Position numbers and translations under genes: made by a program. DNA of 64,000 nt. It comes from Sphingobacterium chungjuense. GTDB lineage: Bacteria; Bacteroidota; Bacteroidia; Sphingobacteriales; Sphingobacteriaceae. Below the pieces are notes generated by a model, which ran no database searches, was not told the origin of the DNA, and saw only the letters and a list, made by a program, of their open reading frames with translations. Of the stretch, positions 26,925 through 33,850 are shown in pieces. The stretch is from assembly GCF_011316935.1 (NCBI RefSeq), contig NZ_WLYS01000001.1, positions 496,001-560,000 of the forward strand, given 5' to 3'. Within the stretch, counting starts at the first letter, position 1. Each line of letters begins with the position of its first letter.

Positions 26925-27977
26925 ATGTCATTTTCTTCAAAACTCATCGCGTGGTATGAAAAATATGGGCGAGAGTTACCTTGGCGGCAAACCTCCGACC
27001 CTTACATTATTTGGCTGTCAGAAATCATCCTGCAACAGACTCGCGTAGAACAAGGACTACCCTATTTCCACACTTTTGTAACACAGCTCCCAACGGTTCA
27101 CGATTTTGCGGAAGCAGATGAAGATTTTATTTTGCGGCTGTGGCAAGGCTTGGGATATTATTCGCGCGCTCGCAATATGCATAAGGCGGCAAAGGCGGTG
27201 ATGAGTAATTTCAATGGCCTATTTCCCACCTCGTACGAAGAGGTGATTCAGCTTCCTGGCATTGGCGCATACACCGCCAGCGCCATTTCCTCATTTTCCA
27301 GCAATGAAGTACGCGCAGTAGTGGATGGCAACGTGTACCGCGTGTTATCGCGCGTTTTTGGCATAGATACCGACATCAATAGCGGCGCAGGGAAGAAGCA
27401 GTTTCAAGAATTAGCCGATTCATTAGTTAGCAAATCGCAACCCGGCTTATACAACCAGGCCATTATGGATTTTGGCGCTACAGTATGTAAGCCAAAGCAA
27501 CCCTTGTGTGTGGCATGTATCTTCGCCGATCAATGCGATGCTTTTGCGACTAATCGTATTGATCTACTTCCAAGAAAAGTGAAAACCACTAAAATTCGGA
27601 AACGGTACTTCCATTATTTTATCGTCCGTCATGGCGCAGAAATAATGGTAACCAAAAGGCCAGAGGGCGATATATGGGCGAACTTGTACGAATTCCCTAT
27701 GCTAGAGACGAGCGCTCCAATCGCGGCAGAAGAATTGCAGACTAGCGATGCCTTTGTTTCGCATTTTGACTCCGCAACACCGATCCCATTGGGTGCGCCT
27801 ATTAAGCAAGTACTGAGTCATCAGCACATCTATGCACAGTTCTATTTGCTTCCGGAGAACACAGAGATTAAAAATAAAAAAACGGACTGGGAATACATTT
27901 TGTCAGATAAATTAGATAAATTAGCTAAACATAAACTGATCTTTTCCTTCCTAAGGACGGATCACTTCCCAAACTAA
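26925..27977 (+). CDS. mutY: A/G-specific adenine glycosylase MutY
   Basis: MutY removes adenine opposite 8-oxoguanine. The 350-residue protein has the HhH-GPD fold: LPWR at the start, SEIILQQTRVEQ, the helix-hairpin-helix LPGIGAYTASAI, catalytic Asp in VVDGNVYRVLSR and a [4Fe-4S] loop (CKPKQPLCVACIFADQC). A C-terminal NUDIX-like domain (about 228-345) recognises 8-oxoG. The ATG at 26925 is chosen over a TTG at 26889. ssb follows 18 nt downstream. Confidence 0.94.
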   Translation: MSFSSKLIAWYEKYGRELPWRQTSDPYIIWLSEIILQQTRVEQGLPYFHTFVTQLPTVHDFAEADEDFILRLWQGLGYYSRARNMHKAAKAVMSNFNGLFPTSYEEVIQLPGIGAYTASAISSFSSNEVRAVVDGNVYRVLSRVFGIDTDINSGAGKKQFQELADSLVSKSQPGLYNQAIMDFGATVCKPKQPLCVACIFADQCDAFATNRIDLLPRKVKTTKIRKRYFHYFIVRHGAEIMVTKRPEGDIWANLYEFPMLETSAPIAAEELQTSDAFVSHFDSATPIPLGAPIKQVLSHQHIYAQFYLLPENTEIKNKKTDWEYILSDKLDKLAKHKLIFSFLRTDHFPN

Positions 27978-27995
27978 CACCTAAATTACTCCATT

Positions 27996-28439
27996 ATGGC
28001 GAGCGTAAACAAAGTTATATTAGTCGGGCACTTGGGCAAAGACCCTGAAATTCGCTATTTAGACGGCAACGTTTCTGTTGCAAGTTTTCCACTTGCTACC
28101 TCCGAGTTTTATAATAAAGACGGCAAAAAAGTGGAGCAAACCGAATGGCACAACATCGTTTTGTGGCGCGCTTTGGCTGATTTAGCAGTTAAATACCTCA
28201 AAAAAGGGAAGCTGGTATACATTGAAGGGAAATTGCGTACGCGCACCTACGAAGACAAGGAAGGTGTTCGTCGTTTCACGACGGAAATCGTAGCCGAAAG
28301 CTTCAATTTATTAGGCCGTCGCTCCGATTTTGAACCACAATCTGGCGATCGCAGTACAGATAGAGGCGAAGATCAAACCGATGAGACAAAGGTAGACTTC
28401 CGCGAGAACGATGACGACAACGATGGGCTTCCATTTTAA
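27996..28439 (+). CDS. ssb: Single-stranded DNA-binding protein
   Basis: The 147-residue protein has the OB-fold (about 1-108) with NKVILVGHLGKDPEIRY, TEWHNIVLW and YIEGKLRTRTYEDKEG, an acidic low-complexity linker, and the conserved acidic-hydrophobic tip DDDNDGLPF used to bind repair proteins. It covers ssDNA in replication and repair. It follows mutY by 18 nt. Confidence 0.95.
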   Translation: MASVNKVILVGHLGKDPEIRYLDGNVSVASFPLATSEFYNKDGKKVEQTEWHNIVLWRALADLAVKYLKKGKLVYIEGKLRTRTYEDKEGVRRFTTEIVAESFNLLGRRSDFEPQSGDRSTDRGEDQTDETKVDFRENDDDNDGLPF

Positions 28440-28508
28440 ATCTTACGCTCCATAAAAACAGATTCTTGTTACAACACGGGTATGCAAGGAATTTTTAATA
28501 TTTTCCAG

Positions 28509-28516
28509 TATCTTTG
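28509..28516 (+). promoter_or_regulatory. -7 box adjoining the pheS start
   Basis: TATCTTTG ends 4 nt before the pheS ATG at 28521, so transcription should begin at or within a few nucleotides of the start codon. No TTG at the standard distance. Confidence 0.5.
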
Positions 28517-28520
28517 AGCC

Positions 28521-29561
28521 ATGTTGCAAGATAAAATAGCGCAGTATACGCAGGAGATTCAGGATAGTTCATTGACCAACACCGCAGACATTGAAGCATT
28601 TCGCCTCAAATTTTTGGTGTCAAAAGGTATTGTCAAATCCCTATTTGAAGAGTTTAAATCGGTTTCTTCCGAAGAGAAAAGGACGCTTGGAAAGGTATTG
28701 AATGAATTCAAAATCCTAGCGGAATCTACGCTACAGCATGCCATTGATACGGTTGGCGATGCTGCCGACAGTCAAGAAAAAGCTTTCGACGGTGACTTAA
28801 CGCTTCCGGGCGAAGGGTTTCAATTGGGATCACGTCATCCACTTTCTTTGGTACGCAAGGAAATTGTGGAGATCTTCAAAAAATTGGGTTTTATCGTAGC
28901 AGAAGGACCGGAGATCGAAGACGATTGGCACAATTTCTCGGCACTCAACTTTCCGCCGGAGCATCCAGCTAGAGATATGCAGGATACTTTTTTCATCAAA
29001 AAACAAGATGGTAACGATATTGCCTTGCGCACGCATACTTCCTCGGTACAGGTTCGTTTGATGCAAGCTGGTCAGCCACCTTTCCGCGCAATTATGCCGG
29101 GAAGAGTATTCCGTAATGAAGCGATTTCTGCGCGCGCGCATTGCTTTTTTCATCAAGTGGAAGGTTTGTATGTAGATGAGAATGTATCCTTTGCCGACTT
29201 GAAGCAAACGCTTTTCCACTTCGTACAAGAGTTATACGGCGAAGGCACAAAAGTACGCTTCCGCCCTTCTTACTTTCCATTCACAGAGCCTTCAGCAGAG
29301 ATGGACATCTCGTGCACGATCTGTAAAGGTAAAGGGTGCCAACTTTGTAAAAACTCAGGTTGGGTAGAGATCTTGGGCTGCGGCATGGTGGATCCGAATG
29401 TGTTGGAAAACTGTGGAATTGACTCCAAAAAATATAGCGGATTTGCCTTTGGTATGGGTATAGAGCGGATCACAAACCTCAAATACGAAATCCGCGACCT
29501 GCGTCTTTTCTCAGAAAACGACACGCGGTTCTTATCCCAATTCGAAACAGAAATCTTATAA
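28521..29561 (+). CDS. pheS: Phenylalanyl-tRNA synthetase alpha subunit
   Basis: PheS forms the catalytic half of the (alpha-beta)2 enzyme. The 346-residue protein has an N-terminal coiled coil for tRNA (1-90), then the class II core: HPLSLVRKEI, GPEIEDDWHNF, motif 2 in PGRVFRNEAISARAH, and motif 3 in GFAFGMGIERI. A Cys-rich insert, CTICKGKGCQLCKNSGW, is a zinc-like knuckle seen in other Bacteroidota PheS. pheT is not adjacent, as often found in this phylum. Confidence 0.96.
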   Translation: MLQDKIAQYTQEIQDSSLTNTADIEAFRLKFLVSKGIVKSLFEEFKSVSSEEKRTLGKVLNEFKILAESTLQHAIDTVGDAADSQEKAFDGDLTLPGEGFQLGSRHPLSLVRKEIVEIFKKLGFIVAEGPEIEDDWHNFSALNFPPEHPARDMQDTFFIKKQDGNDIALRTHTSSVQVRLMQAGQPPFRAIMPGRVFRNEAISARAHCFFHQVEGLYVDENVSFADLKQTLFHFVQELYGEGTKVRFRPSYFPFTEPSAEMDISCTICKGKGCQLCKNSGWVEILGCGMVDPNVLENCGIDSKKYSGFAFGMGIERITNLKYEIRDLRLFSENDTRFLSQFETEIL

Positions 29562-29613
29562 CAAAGTAGCGCAACAAACGTTATACACATCCGCCAAAGT
29601 AAAGCGCGACCTT

Positions 29614-30189
29614 ATGGATACGGATATTATTGTAAACAATATTAAGAAATCTGCCCGCGAGCTGTTCCGGCGGTATGGTTATAATAAAACCAGCGTAAAC
29701 GAGCTCGCGAAGCACGCTAATGTGGCAAAAGCCACTTTCTACAAGCATTTCAGTAGCAAAGAGCTCATCCTGCACGCTGTGCTGATGGATTATATCCAAG
29801 AAAATGTACAAGATATCCTGAGTAAGGAAGTTGGTCAGCAGGATTTACGCACCTTTCTAGCAAAAACTATTCTTCGAGTGAGTCGCGTCACCTACACGGT
29901 GTGTAATGAATTTATTGGCTGGGAGTTTATCCGCGAATCGGCCAATGCGCAAGAATACCTCAAGATCCTATCCGACGATTTGGAGTTTCTGCTACTTAGT
30001 TCATTTATCCAAAATGAAACAATTGGTGCTGTCGTACCGGAAGAGAAATTAACATTTCTGATCAAATGCAGTAAGAACATTGTATTCTCTTTTGCTTTTA
30101 CAGCCGTATCTGATGCGGATGTACGCAAGAATTTCATTTCGTTCCAGAAAGATATGCTGCCGCATTTGGTAGCGGCTACACTCCAATAG
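29614..30189 (+). CDS. TetR/AcrR-family transcriptional regulator
   Basis: The 191-residue protein begins with a TetR DNA-binding domain: [20 protein letters not shown] followed by [17 protein letters not shown] (helix-turn-helix, about 17-55). The remaining helical domain should bind a ligand and dimerise. It is 52 nt after pheS and has no obvious transporter or enzyme target nearby, so its regulon is unknown. No operator repeat was recognised. Confidence 0.88.
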   Translation: MDTDIIVNNIKKSARELFRRYGYNKTSVNELAKHANVAKATFYKHFSSKELILHAVLMDYIQENVQDILSKEVGQQDLRTFLAKTILRVSRVTYTVCNEFIGWEFIRESANAQEYLKILSDDLEFLLLSSFIQNETIGAVVPEEKLTFLIKCSKNIVFSFAFTAVSDADVRKNFISFQKDMLPHLVAATLQ

Positions 30190-30240
30190 ACAGCTGGCAA
30201 TTTGTACTGGAGCAACACTTTTATTTCGCTCTCAAATTCA

Positions 30241-30248
30241 TACCTTTG
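30241..30248 (+). promoter_or_regulatory. -7 box upstream of ndk
   Basis: TACCTTTG matches TAnnTTTG and ends 18 nt before the chosen ATG at 30267. It overlaps a possible TTG start codon at 30246, which supports the later ATG. Confidence 0.45.
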
Positions 30249-30266
30249 CATAAAATTTCACCCAAT

Positions 30267-30686
30267 ATGGCAACTAATAGAACTTTTACGATGATTAAGC
30301 CGGATGCAGTAGCAAACGGACATATCGGAGCAATCTTGAATGACATTACCGCTGGCGGTTTCAAAATCGTAGCGATGAAATATGTACACCTTTCAGATAC
30401 AACAGCAGGTAACTTTTACGCAGTACACAAAGAGCGTCCATTCTACGGAGAGCTAGTACAATTCATGACTTCAGGTCCTATCGTAGCGGCTATCTTAGAA
30501 AAGGAAAATGCAGTAGAGGATTTCCGCACATTGATCGGCGCTACTGATCCAGCGAAAGCAGATGCAGGTACAATCCGTAACAAATATGCAAAATCTATCG
30601 AGGCGAATGCGGTACACGGTTCTGATTCGGACGAGAATGCAGCGATCGAAGGAGATTTCTTCTTCTCGCAATTAGAGCGTTTCTAG
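30267..30686 (+). CDS. ndk: Nucleoside diphosphate kinase
   Basis: Ndk balances NTP pools by phosphotransfer through a catalytic His. The 139-residue length is typical, with [18 protein letters not shown] at the start, [18 protein letters not shown] in the middle, NAVHGSDS holding the catalytic His, and the NDP-kinase insert. The start at ATG 30267 (MATNRTF) follows the promoter. A strong bidirectional terminator follows. Confidence 0.96.
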   Translation: MATNRTFTMIKPDAVANGHIGAILNDITAGGFKIVAMKYVHLSDTTAGNFYAVHKERPFYGELVQFMTSGPIVAAILEKENAVEDFRTLIGATDPAKADAGTIRNKYAKSIEANAVHGSDSDENAAIEGDFFFSQLERF

Positions 30687-30705
30687 TCGAACCCGAATGT
30701 AAAAC

Positions 30706-30738
30706 AGCAGGCCTGAATTCCAAAAATTCAGGCCTGCT
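30706..30738. terminator. Bidirectional terminator between ndk and ybeY
   Basis: A perfect 14-bp stem (30706-30719 with 30725-30738) with a 5-nt loop in the convergent gap; the T-rich tail is weak but the stem is GC-rich. Confidence 0.75.
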
Positions 30739-30790
30739 CTTGTTAGTGGCCAATGCGAAGCTTATCGAGGGAGAAGTTGAAAAGATGTAA

Positions 30791-31228
30791 TTAGGCGAAT
30801 GAACGAATTCCTAAATAATGATCTTCTTTGGCAGTCATTAACTTTTTGTCTGCTGGCTTCTTGTCCAGATAGCCGCAAAGGTGCAGCACACCATGGATAA
30901 TTACGCGATGCAGCTCATCGCTCTCCGGCACGCTAAACTTCTGTGCATTATCCTGAATACGATCTACCGAGATAAATATATCTCCAGCCACTACATCTTC
31001 ATCTTCTGAGCTATCGAACGTCACGATATCGGTAAATGTATCGTGATTTAAGTATTGCTTATTGATCTCTAACAGATATTCATCCGAGCAAAAGATAAAG
31101 TTCAACTCACCGACGCGTGCAAAGCCTTCGGCTTTGATGGTATCGGCGATCCACTGACGAACCTTTTGCTTTTGTTTTAACGTAAAGTCGATCTCCTCGA
31201 CGAAGAAAGTAATATCTTTTAATGCCAT
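30791..31228 (-). CDS. ybeY: rRNA maturation endonuclease YbeY
   Basis: YbeY processes 16S rRNA 3' ends and helps ribosome quality control. The 145-residue protein has LNFIFCSDEYLLEINKQYLN, HDTFTDIVTFD, the AGDIFISVDR strand and the metal site HGVLHLCGY with His112 and His116. The third ligand of the usual HxxxHxxGxDH motif is not His here: the sequence reads GYLDK. Its ATG overlaps the ruvX stop by 1 nt (TAATG), giving translational coupling. Confidence 0.92.
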   Translation of the reverse strand: MALKDITFFVEEIDFTLKQKQKVRQWIADTIKAEGFARVGELNFIFCSDEYLLEINKQYLNHDTFTDIVTFDSSEDEDVVAGDIFISVDRIQDNAQKFSVPESDELHRVIIHGVLHLCGYLDKKPADKKLMTAKEDHYLGIRSFA

Positions 31229-31644
31229 TAGTAGATGGATTTGCTGTTCAAATAATCTTGTAAGATGATGGTGGCCGATAGCGTGTCGACCGTTTCCTTA
31301 TTCTGTCTTTTCTTGCGGTTCATGCCGCTCTGCGAGATCACTGCTGATGCCATTTTGGACGTAAATCGCTCATCAATTTCGACGACCGGTATGTTTGGAA
31401 ATTCACGTTGCAATCGCCGCGTGAATCCAACCACGTGCTCCGCTGATTGAGAAGCCGTACCATCCATCTGCCGCGGCTTGCCTACAACAAAAGTGACGAC
31501 GGCTTCGCTTTTTATATATTCATGGAGAAATGGCCACAGTTTGTCGGGATGCAACGTCGTTAAGGGATTGGCGATAATTTGCAACGGATCCGTCACGGCT
31601 ACACCTACTCGTTTGGTTCCGTAATCGAAAGCCATTATACGCAT
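31228..31644 (-). CDS. ruvX: RuvX/YqgF-type RNase H-fold nuclease
   Basis: The 138-residue protein has the RNase H-fold signature MRIMAFDYGTKRVGVAVTD with the first catalytic Asp, VVEIDERFTSKMA with the second acidic pair, and KETVDTLSATIILQDYL with the last Asp. YqgF proteins trim 16S pre-rRNA or resolve Holliday junctions; the pairing with ybeY fits the rRNA role. Translation is coupled to ybeY through a TAATG overlap. Confidence 0.92.
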   Translation of the reverse strand: MRIMAFDYGTKRVGVAVTDPLQIIANPLTTLHPDKLWPFLHEYIKSEAVVTFVVGKPRQMDGTASQSAEHVVGFTRRLQREFPNIPVVEIDERFTSKMASAVISQSGMNRKKRQNKETVDTLSATIILQDYLNSKSIY

Positions 31645-31656
31645 ATCTTTTTTTTA

Positions 31657-31664
31657 CAAAAATA
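31657..31664 (-). promoter_or_regulatory. -7 box upstream of ruvX-ybeY
   Basis: TATTTTTG on the minus strand ends 12 nt before the ruvX ATG. Confidence 0.45.
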
Positions 31665-31703
31665 CGATTTAAAACGTAGGATGCCAGACTCCAAAAAAAT
31701 CGA

Positions 31704-31711
31704 TACATTTG
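31704..31711 (+). promoter_or_regulatory. -7 box upstream of the deformylase homologue
   Basis: TACATTTG matches TAnnTTTG and ends 19 nt before the ATG at 31731; divergent from the ruvX promoter about 40 nt away. Confidence 0.45.
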
Positions 31712-31730
31712 GTAAACTAATCCACACGCT

Positions 31731-32405
31731 ATGCAACAGGCTTTTATTATCCTATTGTGCATGATCCAGACCAGCACGCTTATGGCACAAAAAACTTCCA
31801 CAAAGCAGAAAAATGAAACCACTTTTGCGGCACACGAACGCAAGCTCATTACCGATGGCGCGGGAACGATGCACGTTTATTTGGTGACAGATGAAAAGGA
31901 ATTGGCCGTATTGACCACGATTTCGGAGGATCTCAACCCGACTGACCCGCTCGTGCAAAACCTCGCTGCACGCATGCTGGCGACAGTAAAAGATGAAGCG
32001 CATGCGGGCGTAGGAATTGCAGCGCCACAAGTCGGAATCAACAAAAATCTGATCTTAGTTCAGCGATTTGACAAAGCAGAACAACCATTTGAGAGCTATA
32101 TTAACCCCAAAATTATCTGGCGATCTACGTTATTGCGCACTGGCGCGGAAGGCTGTTTGTCTATTCCAGATCGTCGCGAGGAGGTGGAGCGTAGCTACGC
32201 GATTCGTTTGCAATACGCATTGCCGACGGGAGATGTCATGGAAGAAAACGTGGAGGGTTTTACCGCAGTGATTTTTCAGCATGAAATTGATCACTTGCTT
32301 GGCGTTCTTTATCCAGACCGCGTAGACGAGCAGGAAGCGACGCCGAGCACGTCTTTGAATACATCGATAAAATTCTCTGCTAAAGACGGTGCTCCGCGAC
32401 TATAA
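31731..32405 (+). CDS. def: Peptide deformylase-family protein with a signal peptide
   Basis: The 224-residue protein begins with a signal-peptide-like segment (1-20, FIILLCMIQTSTLMAQ) and then holds all three deformylase motifs: GVGIAAPQVG (93-102, Gln100), EGCLSIPD (140-147, metal Cys142) and HEIDH (184-188). Classical deformylase acts on N-formyl-Met in the cytosol; an exported copy is not expected for that job and may work on formylated or modified peptides in the periplasm. It lies divergent to ruvX, a neighbourhood where the cytosolic def is often found. The last 25 residues are low-complexity. If the first segment is instead a membrane anchor the enzyme would still face outward. Confidence 0.85.
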   Translation: MQQAFIILLCMIQTSTLMAQKTSTKQKNETTFAAHERKLITDGAGTMHVYLVTDEKELAVLTTISEDLNPTDPLVQNLAARMLATVKDEAHAGVGIAAPQVGINKNLILVQRFDKAEQPFESYINPKIIWRSTLLRTGAEGCLSIPDRREEVERSYAIRLQYALPTGDVMEENVEGFTAVIFQHEIDHLLGVLYPDRVDEQEATPSTSLNTSIKFSAKDGAPRL

Positions 32406-32406
32406 A

Positions 32407-33450
32407 TTATCTAGGTGACAAACGTACTTCGAATAGCTGAGTCCAATCTTTTCCGGTCACGTAGAAGGTTTTCGTACTCGCGTTATAGGCAATACCATTC
32501 ATTTCGTTACCTGTGGGTTGGCGTTTACCATCGTACAAACCTACAAAATTGATCTTCCCTTCTACGACACCTGTTTCAGGGTTGATGATGACGGCTTCGT
32601 CTCGATCGGCGTAATACAAGTTAGCATAAATCTTACCATCCACATATTCCAGTTCATTAAGATTCGCCACCGGTCCACGATCATCAAACACTTCAATCGA
32701 TCCTAGTTCGCGGAATGTAACAGGATCTACAAAGTACAGGAAGGAAGATCCATCGGTTTTGATCAATCGTGTGCCATCGTAGGTAATGCCCCAGCCTTCT
32801 TGCTTTGGATTGGTATAATCAAAGGTTTGCAATCGCTTTAAGCTGGATTTGTCGTAAACAAATCCGACACCGCTAGTGTAGGTCAAGAAAATGATTTTAT
32901 CGCCCACGATGGTCATTCCTTCGCCAAATAACTCCCCATCTAAATCCGTTTTTTGAATCACATTGCCAGTTTTCAAATCGACTTTGCGGAGAGAAGAGCG
33001 ACCTTGCATACCAGTAGATTCATATAAAATACCATTTTCGTACTGCAAGCCTTGCGTAAAGGCTTTAGGATCGTGTGGATAGGTATTGATCACTTCAAAT
33101 TGATACGCTGTTGGTGTTGGTGGAACAATGAGAATATTGGTATAAGCAATATCTTCTTTGCCTCCGTAGTATATTTTGGCACTCAAGCTGCGATTACCGT
33201 AGTTGAATTGATTGCTATCGAATTCTAAGGCCGTGGTATCTGTCTTACTCGCTAGCAGATCGCCATCTACCGAATAAATGACCGAATCCACTGTTTCATC
33301 AGGAAAACGTAACGCCAATTGAAGCTTCTCCCCTTTCAATACAGATGTGCCTGCTTCCGGTGTCACAAATTCGAATCTTCCTTTTTGACTTTTACAACCT
33401 ATCAGGAATAAACAGGCGGATAACGCTACCGCAAAAGCTTGGTATTTCAT
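32407..33450 (-). CDS. Glutaminyl-peptide cyclotransferase lipoprotein
   Basis: The enzyme converts N-terminal Gln or Glu of peptides to pyroglutamate. The 347-residue protein starts at ATG 33450 with a lipoprotein signal (LFLIGC), has an N-terminal immunoglobulin-like domain of about 90 residues, and then the beta-propeller of the bacterial/plant cyclotransferase class: INTYPHDPKAFTQGLQYENG, ELFGEGMTIVGDK, NLNELEYVDGKIYANLYYAD and MNGIAYNASTKTFYVTGKDW. It acts in the periplasm. Its stop codon faces that of the deformylase gene with one nucleotide between them. It ends the dcd-capD-dnaG-yraN run. Confidence 0.9.
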   Translation of the reverse strand: MKYQAFAVALSACLFLIGCKSQKGRFEFVTPEAGTSVLKGEKLQLALRFPDETVDSVIYSVDGDLLASKTDTTALEFDSNQFNYGNRSLSAKIYYGGKEDIAYTNILIVPPTPTAYQFEVINTYPHDPKAFTQGLQYENGILYESTGMQGRSSLRKVDLKTGNVIQKTDLDGELFGEGMTIVGDKIIFLTYTSGVGFVYDKSSLKRLQTFDYTNPKQEGWGITYDGTRLIKTDGSSFLYFVDPVTFRELGSIEVFDDRGPVANLNELEYVDGKIYANLYYADRDEAVIINPETGVVEGKINFVGLYDGKRQPTGNEMNGIAYNASTKTFYVTGKDWTQLFEVRLSPR

Positions 33451-33484
33451 ACGTGTATTTTTTATTTTCAACGCTGGCATGATG

Positions 33485-33841
33485 TTAATAGTGCCAAAAG
33501 GCATCTTTAATGTGTTCTATTAAGACTTCATCTTCGGAAACGACCGATACAATATCAAAGCGTATTTCACCCTCGTGTCCGTATTTTGCAAGATAAACAT
33601 TCGCTAGCCGCACTAAGTTCTTTTGCTTGGCATAGTTCACGGATTCTTCCGGATAACCATATCGCAACGAAGAACGGGTTTTGACTTCTACAAACACGAG
33701 TATATCACCATCCTTCATGATAATGTCGGCTTCCACATGTTTGTGTCGCCAATTTACCGTAAGTATTTCGTAACCACAACCCCGAAGATAAGCTTGTGCG
33801 CGTTGCTCACCAAAATCGCCCTTATCTTTTTTCTCGGTCAT
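33485..33841 (-). CDS. YraN/UPF0102-family nuclease-like protein
   Basis: The 118-residue protein shows the YraN (Holliday-junction-resolvase-like PD-(D/E)xK) pattern: GEQRAQAYLRGCGYEIL, EADIIMKDGDILVFVEVKTR with acidic and Lys residues of the active site, and a C-terminal helix. No signal peptide. Function is not proven for the family. It starts 9 nt after dnaG ends. Confidence 0.9.
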   Translation of the reverse strand: MTEKKDKGDFGEQRAQAYLRGCGYEILTVNWRHKHVEADIIMKDGDILVFVEVKTRSSLRYGYPEESVNYAKQKNLVRLANVYLAKYGHEGEIRFDIVSVVSEDEVLIEHIKDAFWHY

Positions 33842-33850
33842 ACGGTAGGC

